A stretch of 64,000 nucleotides of DNA from Nostoc sp. MS1 (lineage in GTDB: Bacteria > Cyanobacteriota > Cyanobacteriia > Cyanobacteriales > Nostocaceae), in NCBI RefSeq assembly GCF_019976755.1, contig NZ_AP023441.1, positions 4,027,501 through 4,091,500 of the forward strand. Direction: 5' to 3'. Below, in pieces: positions 25,492 to 35,165 of this stretch (position 1 is its first letter; every line of letters starts with the position of its first letter). The position numbers and the translations under genes are program-made. The notes under the pieces were generated by a model. That model was not told the origin of the DNA and made no database searches. It saw nothing but the letters and a program-made list of their open reading frames with translations.

Positions 25492-25776
25492 AGCTATCTC
25501 CCAAAACTTAATAAAATTTTTATTTGGTCAAGAGTCCATAGTCCACAGTCCATAGTCCACAGAAAATATCCTTTTAACTGTTGACTATTGACCCTTACGG
25601 GTTCGCTAGTCGCTCATGGGGAAACCCTCAAGACCACGCTAGCTCACTATTGACTATTGGCTAAAAAACTGACCAATCAAGAGTGTATCTCAGAAATTAT
25701 CCCTGAGTGCATATCAGTTCTTATACGAATGAGTTAAATTGTTTATTCGTGGGTGAAACACAGAGGTCAGGAAGAA
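25492..25776. repeat. Repeat-rich gap between ndk and speA
   Basis: Tandem GTCCATA/GTCCACA heptamers (about 25528-25562) and a hairpin-forming segment (about 25590-25645, with ACCCTTACGGGTT) fill much of the gap. The region just before 25777 holds AGGAAGAA, the likely speA ribosome site. Confidence 0.6.
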
Positions 25777-27792
25777 ATGGGTGTTGAGTCAACTGCTACA
25801 TCTGACGAGGTGGTAAAAGTACCAGCTAACGGAAGCAAGTTAGAGGGGAAAAATCATAAGCAGAAGAAACTGCTAGCACCAAGTACGCCAGGAGATGTTT
25901 CTCGTACTTGGAAAATTGAAGACAGCGAAGCTTTATACCGAATTGAAGGATGGGGACAGCCTTATTTCTCGATTAATGCGGCTGGTCATATCACTGTGTC
26001 TCCCAAGGGCGATCGCGGTGGTTCTTTGGACTTGTTTGAATTGGTCAACGCTTTGAAACAGCGAAATTTGGGGCTACCTTTACTAATTCGCTTTTCTGAT
26101 ATTTTGGAAGACCGGATCGAACGGTTGAATGCTTGTTTTGCTAAAGCGATCGCTCGTTACAATTACCCCGGTGTTTACCGTGGTGTATTTCCTGTCAAAT
26201 GCAATCAGCAACGGCATTTGATTGAAGACTTGGTGAGATTTGGTAAACCACATCAGTTTGGTTTAGAAGCTGGTTCCAAGCCAGAGTTAATGATTGCCTT
26301 GGCTTTATTGGATACCCCTGGATCATTGCTAGTTTGCAACGGCTACAAAGACCGGGAATACGTGGAAACAGCCATGTTATCCCAAAGACTAGGACAAACA
26401 CCGATAATCGTCTTAGAACAGGTGGAAGAAGTCGATTTGGTGATTGCGGCTAGCCAGCAGTTGGGAATTAAGCCGATTTTGGGTGTAAGAGCGAAATTAA
26501 GCACCCAAGGTATGGGACGTTGGGGAACATCCACAGGCGATCGCGCCAAGTTCGGTTTGACGATCCCGGAAATTATTCAAGCAGTTGATAAGTTACGCGA
26601 TGCTGATTTGCTGGATTCTTTGCAGTTAATGCACTTCCATATAGGTTCGCAAATCTCCGCTATCAATGTGATAAAAGATGCCATCCAAGAAGCTAGCCGG
26701 ATTTATGTAGAGTTAGCGTCCTTGGGGGCAAATATGAAATACCTCGATGTCGGTGGTGGCTTGGGTGTGGACTATGACGGTTCGCAAACCAACTTCTACG
26801 CCTCCAAGAACTACAACATGCAGAACTATGCTAACGACATCGTGGCAGAGTTAAAAGATACCTGTGCGGAGAAACAAATACCCGTACCTACACTGATTAG
26901 TGAAAGTGGACGGGCGATCGCTTCCCATCAGTCGGTACTCATTTTCGATGTTCTCAGTACCAGCGATGTCCCCCGCGATAACCCAGAACCACCAAAAGAA
27001 GGTGAATCTCCAGTAATTAATTACCTCTGGGAAACCTATCAATCTATCAACAAAGAAAATTATCAAGAGTTCTACCACGACGCGACCCAATTTAAGGAAG
27101 AAGCTATTAGCCGCTTCAACTTAGGGATTCTGCGTTTGAGAGAACGGGCGAAGGCTGAACGCCTCTACTGGGCTTGTTGTCAAAAGATTTTAGACATCAT
27201 TCGTCAGCACGATTACGTACCCGATGAGTTGGAAGACCTTGAGAAAATCATGGCTTCCATTTACTACATCAATCTTTCCGTGTTTCAATCAGCACCAGAT
27301 TGTTGGGCAATTGATCAACTATTCCCCATTATGCCCATCCACCGCTTAGATGAAGAACCAACCGAGAGAGCCATTCTAGCAGACCTCACCTGTGATAGTG
27401 ACGGTAAAATTGACCGCTTTATTGATCTACGTGATGTCAAATCTGTGCTGGAACTGCACCCCTTCCAAGCAGGAGAACCTTATTATCTGGGAATGTTCCT
27501 CAATGGTGCTTACCAGGAAATTATGGGGAACTTGCACAACTTGTTTGGCGATACTAACGCCGTCCACATCCAGTTAACACCTAAAGGCTACCAAATCGAA
27601 CACGTAGTCAAAGGTGATACCATGAGTGAAGTTGTTGGCTACGTGCAGTACGACTCTGAGGATATGGTAGAAAATATCCGCCAACGCTGTGAACGGGCTT
27701 TAGAAGAGAAGCGGATCACTTTGGCTGAATCTCAACGCTTGCTCCAAACCTACGAACAAAGTCTCAGAAGATACACATACTTGAATAGTTAG
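25777..27792 (+). CDS. speA: Biosynthetic arginine decarboxylase
   Basis: About 671 aa from the ATG at 25777, which has AGGAAGAA directly upstream; a GTG at 25753 is a weaker alternative. It is a PLP enzyme of fold type III that converts arginine to agmatine, the first step to putrescine. The PLP lysine stands in VFPVKCNQQ (near residue 141), and the glycine-rich phosphate site reads VGGGLGVDYDGS. The active-site Cys region CDSDGKIDRF, near the C-terminus, is also present. Length and layout match bacterial SpeA. In cyanobacteria this enzyme also takes part in arginine turnover from cyanophycin. Confidence 0.96.
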   Translation: MGVESTATSDEVVKVPANGSKLEGKNHKQKKLLAPSTPGDVSRTWKIEDSEALYRIEGWGQPYFSINAAGHITVSPKGDRGGSLDLFELVNALKQRNLGLPLLIRFSDILEDRIERLNACFAKAIARYNYPGVYRGVFPVKCNQQRHLIEDLVRFGKPHQFGLEAGSKPELMIALALLDTPGSLLVCNGYKDREYVETAMLSQRLGQTPIIVLEQVEEVDLVIAASQQLGIKPILGVRAKLSTQGMGRWGTSTGDRAKFGLTIPEIIQAVDKLRDADLLDSLQLMHFHIGSQISAINVIKDAIQEASRIYVELASLGANMKYLDVGGGLGVDYDGSQTNFYASKNYNMQNYANDIVAELKDTCAEKQIPVPTLISESGRAIASHQSVLIFDVLSTSDVPRDNPEPPKEGESPVINYLWETYQSINKENYQEFYHDATQFKEEAISRFNLGILRLRERAKAERLYWACCQKILDIIRQHDYVPDELEDLEKIMASIYYINLSVFQSAPDCWAIDQLFPIMPIHRLDEEPTERAILADLTCDSDGKIDRFIDLRDVKSVLELHPFQAGEPYYLGMFLNGAYQEIMGNLHNLFGDTNAVHIQLTPKGYQIEHVVKGDTMSEVVGYVQYDSEDMVENIRQRCERALEEKRITLAESQRLLQTYEQSLRRYTYLNS

Positions 27793-27849
27793 GAGTTATT
27801 AGTCCACAGTCTATTGACTATGGACTAATGACTATTGACTATTGACTAA

Positions 27850-29016
27850 CTAACCATTAGTTCCCAACAATTCGGCGATCGCTTGCCGTTCTGCTGGAGT
27901 ATGTTGTGGGGGTGTTTGCCGTGCGTCGGTAATTAACCAATCAAGGGATGCAGCTTGCACGTCAATGGAAGCCCCGGTTTTATCGACGCAGTAACGCCCG
28001 AACACAAGTTTATCTACTAGCCTGACTCCAGGGCCTAAGCGTGACCATTCAAAGATGACGCTGTTATCTACAGTAGCGCCACTGCATATCCAGCAGTTAG
28101 GGCCAATCATTGCTGGGCCGATAATTTTCGCTCCATCTTCGATGCGAGTCATACCACCGATGTAAACTGGCCCTGTGATATCCACTTTGTCCCAGTTCAC
28201 TGCTACATTCAAGCCAGTGTAAATGCCAGGGGCAACCTCATGACCAGGGATCTGCACATTCTTAATTTCCCCTTGTAATACGCCACGAATCGCTCGCCAG
28301 TAGTCAGGAACTTTACCGATATCTACCCATTCAAAATCCATTGGAATAGCGTAGAAAGGCGCACCAATTTCTACTAGTTTGGGGAATAGTTGGCTACCGA
28401 TGTCATATTCCACACCAGAAGGAATGTAGTTAAATACCTCTGGCTCGAAAATGTAAATACCTGTGTTGATATTGGTGCTAAGTGCTTCCTCTACCGATGG
28501 TTTTTCTTGGAAGGCTTTCACCCGGCTATGTTCATCGGTGACGACAACACCGTAACTAGAAACTTCTTCTTTGGGAACAGTTTTTGTAATGATAGTAGCG
28601 ATCGACCCCTTCGATTTATGCCACTTTACTGCCGCAGTCAAATCCAAGTCAATTAAAGCGTCGCCGCACAGTACCACAAAGGTATCATCGAAAAATGGAG
28701 AAAAATCTTGGATGCGTCGCATCCCACCAGCAGAACCTATAGCTTCCCCTACCAACTTACCTTCATCATCGATTTTGCCTTCAAAAGAATAGGCAATCTG
28801 GACACCAAACCGTTGACCATCACGAAAATAGTTTTCAATTTCCTCAGCCAAATGGCTCACATTGACCATAATTTGGTCAAAACCATGCTGCCGTAAAAGT
28901 TCTAATAAAAATTCCATCACTGGCTTTTGCAGGATTGGAATCATCGGTTTGGGAATCGTGTAGGTAATCGGACGAACGCGAGTACCCTTACCTGCTGCGA
29001 GAATCATCGCTTTCAT
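27850..29016 (-). CDS. Sugar-phosphate nucleotidyltransferase with left-handed beta-helix domain
   Basis: 388 aa. The N-terminal half is a nucleotidyltransferase with the signature MKAMILAAGKGTRVRPITYTIPKPM (nucleotide loop and Lys of the KP motif), CGDALIDLD (metal Asp) and FEWVDIGKVPDYWRA. The C-terminal half has hexapeptide-type repeats (VYIGGMTRIEDGAKIIGPAMIGPNCWICSGATV), forming a left-handed beta helix. The layout fits mannose-1-phosphate guanylyltransferase or glucose-1-phosphate thymidylyl/uridylyltransferase relatives that activate sugars for polysaccharides. The sugar and base cannot be decided from motifs. It is convergent with speA across a repeat. Confidence 0.88.
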   Translation of the reverse strand: MKAMILAAGKGTRVRPITYTIPKPMIPILQKPVMEFLLELLRQHGFDQIMVNVSHLAEEIENYFRDGQRFGVQIAYSFEGKIDDEGKLVGEAIGSAGGMRRIQDFSPFFDDTFVVLCGDALIDLDLTAAVKWHKSKGSIATIITKTVPKEEVSSYGVVVTDEHSRVKAFQEKPSVEEALSTNINTGIYIFEPEVFNYIPSGVEYDIGSQLFPKLVEIGAPFYAIPMDFEWVDIGKVPDYWRAIRGVLQGEIKNVQIPGHEVAPGIYTGLNVAVNWDKVDITGPVYIGGMTRIEDGAKIIGPAMIGPNCWICSGATVDNSVIFEWSRLGPGVRLVDKLVFGRYCVDKTGASIDVQAASLDWLITDARQTPPQHTPAERQAIAELLGTNG

Positions 29017-29431
29017 AGTATTTATTCCTCAACCACAAGCCAGTTTACTTTCATCGTGTGATACTTAATCATCAGTTTTTTTGGTCTGTTATAAGTAACC
29101 GCTAACAACAGGGATAACAGGAATCTATGGTTTATTGCAACCACAGATATGGTTATTTCTCCAGAGAATAAGGGACAGGTGACAGGTGAGCGGGGGTAAT
29201 TGAAAGCGTATTCATACTTGACTGGATATATACCAGTTCTAGGCGTTAATGGGTGTTTAGTCCCAAAGAGCATGAGGAAATTGCAAGCACTATCCCCTAT
29301 TTCTTATTCCCTATTCCCTCCATTGATGACAAGCAATCAGTTATCTTTATTAATTTAATCGGATTTTTGGTTTCCCTGATGCAACAGTCTGTAAATTTAC
29401 TTAAGCTTATATATTACTGTTCTAAACGACT
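29017..29431. other. Intergenic region without supported genes
   Basis: 415 bases upstream of the nucleotidyltransferase gene and downstream of scpA. Short open frames on both strands have no protein-like pattern. I see nothing else in it. Confidence 0.35.
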
Positions 29432-30256
29432 TTAGTTCATCGGCTGTTCTAATGATTGGTATGTGTTGGCTGAGTCTGTAATTAGACGGATTTTCACTTC
29501 TTGATAAAATTCCTCTTGAGATAGTTCCACTTTAGATTGTGCCGATAACAGCAATAAAGCCCAAAAAACACTGACTAGATGGCTATTTACTGATTCATGA
29601 GTTGATAATTCCTGTTGTTGCTTTGTCTGAGACCACAATTCTATAAGTTGTTCTAAGTTTAAGTAATTTTGTTCTAAGAGTAATTGTTCGGCTGAACAAC
29701 GCAATACTTGCTCCAATTCCCCCGCTACTTCTGTTAAATTTTCTTGGTGCGCTAACTCTAGCGCCTCTCGCATCGCTTTGACAGTGGGCTGGCGCTTGGG
29801 ACGTTCCGGTTTGCTAACTTTTTGTACCAGTTTGAGCTGATTCGCCATAATTTGCAACTGCGCGATTAGCTCTTGCAAGGTTACACGGCGTTTCGGTGGT
29901 GGCATGGCGGCAGTCCGCCTACGCAAAACTCGCTCTAAAGGTAGACGGTGAGTTTGATGGAAAATACCATCTCCATTCTCGATTAATAGCTCATCTTCAA
30001 TATCTGCTAAATCTTCTGCTGTGGACAACTGCATCAAGGTATTAGCTTTGAATAAAACTAGCATAGAGGCTGATAAAAAAGCTTGCCCAGATTGGGACAA
30101 GTCTGATTCGTAGCCTCTAGCAGTTGTCTTTGGTGTCATTAGTTCTAAATAACGGTCAATCACCTCAATAACCTTGACATCCCAAGGATCTATGTCTCCT
30201 TGTTCTGCTTGCTCAATTAGAAGTGTAATTGTCTCTAATAGCTCGGAAGCATCCAT
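29432..30256 (-). CDS. scpA: Segregation and condensation protein A
   Basis: 274 aa from the ATG at 30256 (MDASELLETITLLIEQAEQGDIDPWDVKVIEVIDRYL, the kleisin N-terminus). ScpA bridges the SMC heads, with ScpB, in chromosome condensation and segregation. The frame could be extended to 30361, but that extension is only CCCCACT-type repeat DNA and is not part of the protein. The C-terminal winged helix ends in FYQEVKIRLITDSANT. The middle (residues about 115-160) is richer in Arg/Pro than usual. Neither scpB nor smc is adjacent. Confidence 0.9.
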   Translation of the reverse strand: MDASELLETITLLIEQAEQGDIDPWDVKVIEVIDRYLELMTPKTTARGYESDLSQSGQAFLSASMLVLFKANTLMQLSTAEDLADIEDELLIENGDGIFHQTHRLPLERVLRRRTAAMPPPKRRVTLQELIAQLQIMANQLKLVQKVSKPERPKRQPTVKAMREALELAHQENLTEVAGELEQVLRCSAEQLLLEQNYLNLEQLIELWSQTKQQQELSTHESVNSHLVSVFWALLLLSAQSKVELSQEEFYQEVKIRLITDSANTYQSLEQPMN

Positions 30257-30534
30257 GCTGTGGGGATTGGGGAGTAGGGAGTGGGGAGTGGGGAGTGGGG
30301 GGAGAAGAGGAAGATGAGGGAGAAAGGGGAACAGGGGAGAAAAACAATTAACAACTGTCAACTGTCAACTGTCAACTGTCAACTGCTTACTCAGCACTCA
30401 AATTTTCTCCGCCTACAGAATGGTGTATATAATAACCAATTTTTTATCAAAAGAAGGATGAATTTTAACTATTAAAGCTTTGGAATGAATATACATTGTT
30501 GAGCTTTAATTACCAAGGATAGGAATTTCCTCAC
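30257..30534. repeat. Heptamer arrays between scpA and the baeRF gene
   Basis: GGGGAGT units (about 30268-30300) and CAACTGT/AACTGTC units (about 30355-30385) occur side by side. The rest is AT-rich and should hold the divergent promoters. No site is recognised. Confidence 0.6.
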
Positions 30535-31710
30535 ATGAGTCTACTATCTATTGATGAGTTAAAAAATTTAATTGAGAATTGTCAAACACCATGTGTATCT
30601 CTTTATATGCCTATGCAGAAAGCAGGGCCGGAGATTCGCCAAAACCCCATTCGCTTTAAAAATTTAGTGCGTGAGGCTGAACAACGTTTACAGGCATTAG
30701 AAATTCCTGCTAACGAAATTGAAAATTTACTACAACCAGTCAAAGAATTAGATGAAGCTGAGTTTTGGGAAAATCAAGACCACGGTTTAGCAATTTTTAT
30801 TGCGCCGCAAGTATTCCGTTACTACAGTCTGCCGATAGAGTGTCAAGAATTGGTAGTTGTAAGTAATCAATTCCATTTCAAGCCGTTGCTGCATTTAATT
30901 AATAGTGATGGTAAGTTTTATATTCTCGCTCTAGGTCAAAAGGATCTGAAGTTTTTTGAGGGGACGCGCGGTGGAATCACTGAGGTAGAAGTAGAAAATA
31001 TGCCTAAGAGTGTTGATGAGGTTCTCCAGTACGACGAAACTGGCAAAGAGGGGCAATTCCGCATTGCTACATCTAAGGGTAGTAACAATAATCCTTTTAC
31101 GCGATCGCAGCCTGGAGCATTCCACGGTCAAGGTAGTCCCGACCGAGATCAACACCAAGAAGCTATCTTACAATTTTTCCACGCTGTGGATACAGCCTTA
31201 CACGAAAAACTGCGGGATCAAAAAGCACCTTTAATTTTGGCTGGTGTGGATTATCTCCACCCCATTTATCGAGAAGCTAACAAGTATCCTCATCTTTTGG
31301 AACAGGCTATTACTAAAAGACCCGAACTTTTCCAAGCAGATGAGTTACATAGCGAAGCTTGGGAAATTGTCGAACCTTTGTTCCATCAGTCAGAACAGGA
31401 AGCGATTGAACTTTTCCAACAACTGGCCGGAGAGGAAACTGGTACAGCTTCTAGCGATATTAAAGAAATCGTTTCCGCCGCTTATTACCAAAGGGTTGAC
31501 TCGTTAATCGTCCCAGTAGGGCAGCAAATCTGGGGTACATTTGACCCGGATACAATGGCTGTAGACCTGCATCCAGAGCCACAACCGGAAGACGGAGATG
31601 TTTTGGACTTTGCAGCAATTCATACGCTATTAAACGGTGGTACTGTTTACGCTGTTGAACCAGAGCAAATGCCTGATGGTAAACCAGTTGCGGCGATTTT
31701 CCGATATTAA
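30535..31710 (+). CDS. baeRF-type protein (bacterial relative of eRF1 domains)
   Basis: 391 aa. The pattern CVSLYMPM at the start, HFKPLLHLI and KFYILALGQKDLKFFEG in the middle, and a C-terminal RVDSLIVPVGQQIWGTFD fit the bacterial archaeo-eukaryotic release-factor (baeRF) families. These have been proposed by comparative genomics to act on ribosomes or other RNA machines. A classic GGQ loop is not seen; the segment around GAFHGQGSPDRDQHQ may be its counterpart. No experimental function is known for this family to my knowledge. It stands alone with upstream sequence that includes GGATAGGAAT. Confidence 0.7.
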   Translation: MSLLSIDELKNLIENCQTPCVSLYMPMQKAGPEIRQNPIRFKNLVREAEQRLQALEIPANEIENLLQPVKELDEAEFWENQDHGLAIFIAPQVFRYYSLPIECQELVVVSNQFHFKPLLHLINSDGKFYILALGQKDLKFFEGTRGGITEVEVENMPKSVDEVLQYDETGKEGQFRIATSKGSNNNPFTRSQPGAFHGQGSPDRDQHQEAILQFFHAVDTALHEKLRDQKAPLILAGVDYLHPIYREANKYPHLLEQAITKRPELFQADELHSEAWEIVEPLFHQSEQEAIELFQQLAGEETGTASSDIKEIVSAAYYQRVDSLIVPVGQQIWGTFDPDTMAVDLHPEPQPEDGDVLDFAAIHTLLNGGTVYAVEPEQMPDGKPVAAIFRY

Positions 31711-31819
31711 TCGGCTTTGGGGTGTTGTATAAAAGAAGGCAGTGAACAATTGACGATTGACAGTTGACAGTTGTCAAGTTATTTGGCATTTTCACTGTCG
31801 CTCATGTACAACACCATTT

Positions 31820-32632
31820 ATGAAAACTTTTCGTACTTTTATTAATCAATTTTTAGTTGGTTTAGTTGTTGTTAGTGCTGCATCTGTAATATGTCAACCA
31901 GTTAAGGCTGAGTTATTTACTGGGCAATCAGGTAATGTTAAGGCAGAAATAACTTTTGACAAACCGCAGGAGTATCAGTATAAGAATGTGCGGTTGCGAA
32001 TTGTACGAGCAGGGAAGACGGTTTTAGATAAAACTTTGCCCCAAGAAAGCGAGTACGATAGACCAATTGGTGGGTTATTCTCAGAAAAGATACCTGTGAT
32101 GGATTTGGATGGTGATAAGGAACCTGAAATAATCGCCGATTTCTTTACAGGTGGGGCGCATTGTTGTACTTATTCTTTAATTTACCGCTACGATCGCATC
32201 TCTGGACAATACAAACAAATTCGCCACGATTGGGGTAATGGAGCCTACAAGCTGGAAGATTTGAATCGAGATCGTATACCAGAATTTAATAGTCGTGATG
32301 ATCGCTTTGCAGCTGCTTTTACAGCTTATGCTGCTTCTGCCTATCCCCTACAAATTTGGCAGTACCGCCAAGGCAAGATGACTGATGTTACCCGTCGTTA
32401 TCCTAAATTAATTGCTAATCACGCCTCACAGCTATGGAAAGACTACAACGATATCAAGCGTCAAGGTGATGATGGCAAGGGCTTTTTAGCTGCATATCTG
32501 GCTGATCAGTATTTGCTTGGGCAAGGACAGGAAGGATGGCGGCGAGTACAACAAGCTTATACTAAGAGAGATCGCTCTCAATATTTCGTGGAATTACGTA
32601 AGTTCTTACGTGAAGCTGGATACTATAGGTAA
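31820..32632 (+). CDS. Secreted protein with FG-GAP-like region, unknown function
   Basis: 270 aa from the ATG at 31820. The N-terminus MKTFRTFINQFLVGLVVVSAASVICQPVKA is a clear Sec signal peptide with cleavage after AKA-like KA. The middle holds VMDLDGDKEPEIIADFFTGGAHCCTYS and LEDLNRDRIPEFNSRDDRF, Asp-rich loops like FG-GAP/calcium-binding repeats. Upstream in-frame codons are repeat-derived and not used. The protein is probably periplasmic. Similar proteins are frequent in Nostoc but uncharacterised. Confidence 0.7.
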   Translation: MKTFRTFINQFLVGLVVVSAASVICQPVKAELFTGQSGNVKAEITFDKPQEYQYKNVRLRIVRAGKTVLDKTLPQESEYDRPIGGLFSEKIPVMDLDGDKEPEIIADFFTGGAHCCTYSLIYRYDRISGQYKQIRHDWGNGAYKLEDLNRDRIPEFNSRDDRFAAAFTAYAASAYPLQIWQYRQGKMTDVTRRYPKLIANHASQLWKDYNDIKRQGDDGKGFLAAYLADQYLLGQGQEGWRRVQQAYTKRDRSQYFVELRKFLREAGYYR

Positions 32633-32720
32633 TTGATAATTATTCTCTTCTTGTTAGATCAGTACCGATAAAAGGCTCACGCAAAGGCGCAAAGAAGGAA
32701 AAAAATTTATAGCGTTTCCT

Positions 32721-32747
32721 AGTAGGGTGGGCAATGCCCACCCTACT
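32721..32747. terminator. Perfect 12-bp hairpin
   Basis: AGTAGGGTGGGC, loop AAT, GCCCACCCTACT. It lies between convergent genes and can stop transcription from either side, although no T-run follows. The same sequence type is a dispersed repeat in this group. Confidence 0.55.
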
Positions 32748-32752
32748 CACCA

Positions 32753-33208
32753 TCAGGTGTTAACGGATGACTGATGGAGATTTAGCGCATATTGTCTAAA
32801 TCTTTCTAAATCAGCTTGAATTGTCGATTCAACTGCCCGCCCCAAAAACAAGCTATCCATGATTTTGCCTAAAAAGCCGGGGATAGCATAGGAAATAGTC
32901 ATCTTAACGATACTATGACCGTGGCGATCGTAAAAGCGGATAGCGCCTTGATTGGGTAAACCATCAATTGATTCCCACTGAATGATTTGATTGGGGATCA
33001 CTTTGGTAATGCGGGATTTCCAAGTAAATTCCAGTCCACCAGTATTTAGTTTCCAAAACGATAAATCAGGATTTTCTGGTGGTACTTTTACGGAATCAAT
33101 CCACTTCATCCATTTGGGCATTTGTTCCAAGTCAGCCCATAGCCCCCAGACTAATTCTATGGGGGCTTCTACTTCTACCTGTACGCTATGTTCTAGCCAG
33201 TTAGACAT
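32753..33208 (-). CDS. SRPBCC (polyketide cyclase/dehydrase-like) protein
   Basis: 151 aa with the START-like SRPBCC pattern: N-terminal VQVEVEAPIELVWGLWADLEQMPKWMKWIDSV and C-terminal long helix ending in LERFRQYALNLHQ. Such folds bind hydrophobic ligands. It lies 43 bases after the zds stop on the same strand, so an operon with carotene desaturation is likely, and a ligand of carotenoid type is a reasonable but untested guess. No catalytic residues are evident. Confidence 0.75.
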   Translation of the reverse strand: MSNWLEHSVQVEVEAPIELVWGLWADLEQMPKWMKWIDSVKVPPENPDLSFWKLNTGGLEFTWKSRITKVIPNQIIQWESIDGLPNQGAIRFYDRHGHSIVKMTISYAIPGFLGKIMDSLFLGRAVESTIQADLERFRQYALNLHQSSVNT

Positions 33209-33251
33209 TCTATTTTGGATTTGAGATGTGATTAGATTAGCAGCTATAACT

Positions 33252-34691
33252 CTATTTTTTAATATCCTCTAGGATGGCTTTTGCTGCCTGCCTACCAGAC
33301 AGTGTTGCCCCTTCCATGCTGTCGATGTAGTCTTGCTGCGTATAACTACCTGCGAGGAAGAAATTAGCTATAGGCGTTTTTTGGTTAGGACGATAAACAT
33401 CCATACCTGGGGCTTCTCTGTAGAGAGATTGCGCTAGTTTGACTACATTGAACCAAGTCATGTTTAGTTCCCGTGATAAGGGGAATAGTTCATGGACTTG
33501 TTTGAGGACGTGTTGGGCGATCGCTTCGTTACTTTGCTTAATAAATGGATCACCCGGTGTTAGCACCAGTTGTAATAATGAGCCTTGACCTTGGCGATAA
33601 TAATCACTGGGGCTAGTCAAAGCCAAGTCAGCAAAACAGGAGAAATCAGCGTCTGCGGTATACAACAAATTATCTAGCCCGGTTGCTTGTTTTAGCTGCT
33701 GGCGTTTCTCCTCGTCTTGCAGTTCTGTCACCCAGCCATCAAACCTCATCTGCACAGTAGCGACTGGTACTGCATCTAACTTGTAAATATTATCAAATTC
33801 TGACCATTTTCGCCATTCTTGGGGCAAAACTCGCTGTATTCCGGGAATGTCGCAAGCACACACATAAGCATCGGCGGTAATTTCTTCTATCTCATCACCT
33901 TGAGCAACTACTATGCTAGTAACGCGAGTTTGTCCTTCAATTTCCGCATACTTAATTTCCCGTACTTGCCGACGAGTATAAACTTTTGTTCCCCTAGCTT
34001 CTAAATATTTGAGGATGGGTTTGTGTAGGTATTCATCTGGTGAACCCTCCAACATCCGCAGTACCGAAGCTTCGCTTTTGATTGCGAAGAACTGAAAGAT
34101 AGTCAGCATACAACGGGCAGAAATGTTTTCACAGTCAATAAATCCCAAAGCGTAGGCTATGGGGTTCCACATCCGCTTGATACTACCGTTACTACCACCA
34201 TGACTGCGAAACCAATCAGCAAAGCTAACTTTATCAAGGTTGCGGATGGTTCTCATTGCGCCGTCAAAGTCTACTAAGCCTCGGACTATGGGGCTTGTAC
34301 CTAAAGCGATCGCATTTTGCAGTTTATCTTGGAGTGAGAGTTGAGATGTAGTAAAAAACGCCTTTAAGCCATTAAAGGGCGCACCTGTAAAGAAGCGGAA
34401 ATCTAAAGCACCCAGATTTCCCCCTTTATTTACAAAGGTGTGGGTATGTTCTTTGAGACGTAAATGAGAAAATGCCCCCACCTTATTCATCAGATCAAAC
34501 AGTTGGTAGTAGCACCCAAAAAAGACATGCAAACCCATCTCAACATGGTTGCCATCTCCATCGATCCAACTGCCAACCTTACCACCGACAAATGGACGGG
34601 ACTCAAAAATTTGGACTTCACAGCCAGCATCAGCTAAATCTATAGCGGTTGCTAGCCCAGCCAATCCCGCACCTACGATTGCAACGCGCAT
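33252..34691 (-). CDS. zds: Zeta-carotene desaturase (plant/cyanobacterial type)
   Basis: 479 aa. The FAD-binding N-terminus MRVAIVGAGLAGLATAIDLADAGCEVQIFESR and the carotene-desaturase signature near the C-terminus (NFFLAGSYTQQDYIDSMEGATLSGRQAA) are both present. Zds introduces two double bonds into zeta-carotene to give lycopene (via neurosporene), with electrons passed to plastoquinone. It is also called crtQ in cyanobacteria. The full-length similarity to Zds rather than phytoene desaturase rests on the pattern around VEMGLHVFFGCYYQLFDLM. It is followed closely by the SRPBCC gene. Confidence 0.93.
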   Translation of the reverse strand: MRVAIVGAGLAGLATAIDLADAGCEVQIFESRPFVGGKVGSWIDGDGNHVEMGLHVFFGCYYQLFDLMNKVGAFSHLRLKEHTHTFVNKGGNLGALDFRFFTGAPFNGLKAFFTTSQLSLQDKLQNAIALGTSPIVRGLVDFDGAMRTIRNLDKVSFADWFRSHGGSNGSIKRMWNPIAYALGFIDCENISARCMLTIFQFFAIKSEASVLRMLEGSPDEYLHKPILKYLEARGTKVYTRRQVREIKYAEIEGQTRVTSIVVAQGDEIEEITADAYVCACDIPGIQRVLPQEWRKWSEFDNIYKLDAVPVATVQMRFDGWVTELQDEEKRQQLKQATGLDNLLYTADADFSCFADLALTSPSDYYRQGQGSLLQLVLTPGDPFIKQSNEAIAQHVLKQVHELFPLSRELNMTWFNVVKLAQSLYREAPGMDVYRPNQKTPIANFFLAGSYTQQDYIDSMEGATLSGRQAAKAILEDIKK

Positions 34692-34988
34692 TCCGTCCTT
34701 CCTTATTCACCTGCTTTACAAATTGTAACTGGGTTGGTGTCGGAATTTGCTACTTATATAAATTCAAGCAGTATGTTGTAGGGCAACATAAGTTATGCCC
34801 CTGATGATCAATATGCTTTAATTAATCTTTTTAATTTTTGTTACCGAATACACTTAACTCCACGCGCGTGTATTCTAGTCAACTAACTTTCGTTAGTTAA
34901 AACAGATTAAAAAAAAGCATTGTGGGTATCCGTCGAGTGTTCTTATAGATGTAGATGTAAAAGTGAATAAAAAGTCTGAAAACACCCC

Positions 34989-35159
34989 CTAACTATTTAT
35001 TTCTTTGTTGTCATCTGTTATGGGTAAACTTCTAATGAGTTCCCTAATTACATCAGTTGCTGGTCTACCTGTCTGTTGACAATATTTTTCCAGTTTTTCT
35101 GCTTCCTGTGCTGCTAAGTTAACAGTTATGCGTTTAACGGCCCATTTTTTATTAGTCAT
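34989..35159 (-). CDS. Short ribbon-helix-helix (CopG-like) protein
   Basis: 56 aa, read directly from sequence. After MTNKKWAVKRITVNL, a beta strand, come two helices (AAQEAEKLEKYCQQTGRP then ATDVIRELIRSLP), the ribbon-helix-helix layout of CopG-like repressors and antitoxins. ATG at 35159 gives the N-terminus MTNKK; another ATG at 35165 is in the same frame. No toxin gene lies beside it: the downstream 300 bases lead to zds and the upstream side is an AT-rich gene-free stretch. It may be an orphan antitoxin or a stand-alone regulator. Confidence 0.6.
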   Translation of the reverse strand: MTNKKWAVKRITVNLAAQEAEKLEKYCQQTGRPATDVIRELIRSLPITDDNKEINS

Positions 35160-35165
35160 TATCAT

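Noticed and set aside
25590..25645. Possible tRNA in a hairpin-rich segment
   Set aside because: There is an ACCC...GGGT hairpin but no cloverleaf, no T-arm consensus in the right place and no acceptor stem. It matches a dispersed palindromic repeat. I found no tRNA or rRNA in the window.
29022..29273. 83-codon minus-strand open frame
   Set aside because: No ribosome site and no recognisable pattern; it lies in the upstream region of the nucleotidyltransferase gene.
30257..30361. N-terminal extension of scpA (35 codons)
   Set aside because: The extension is encoded by CCCCACT-type repeat DNA; the ScpA family start MDASELLE is at 30256.
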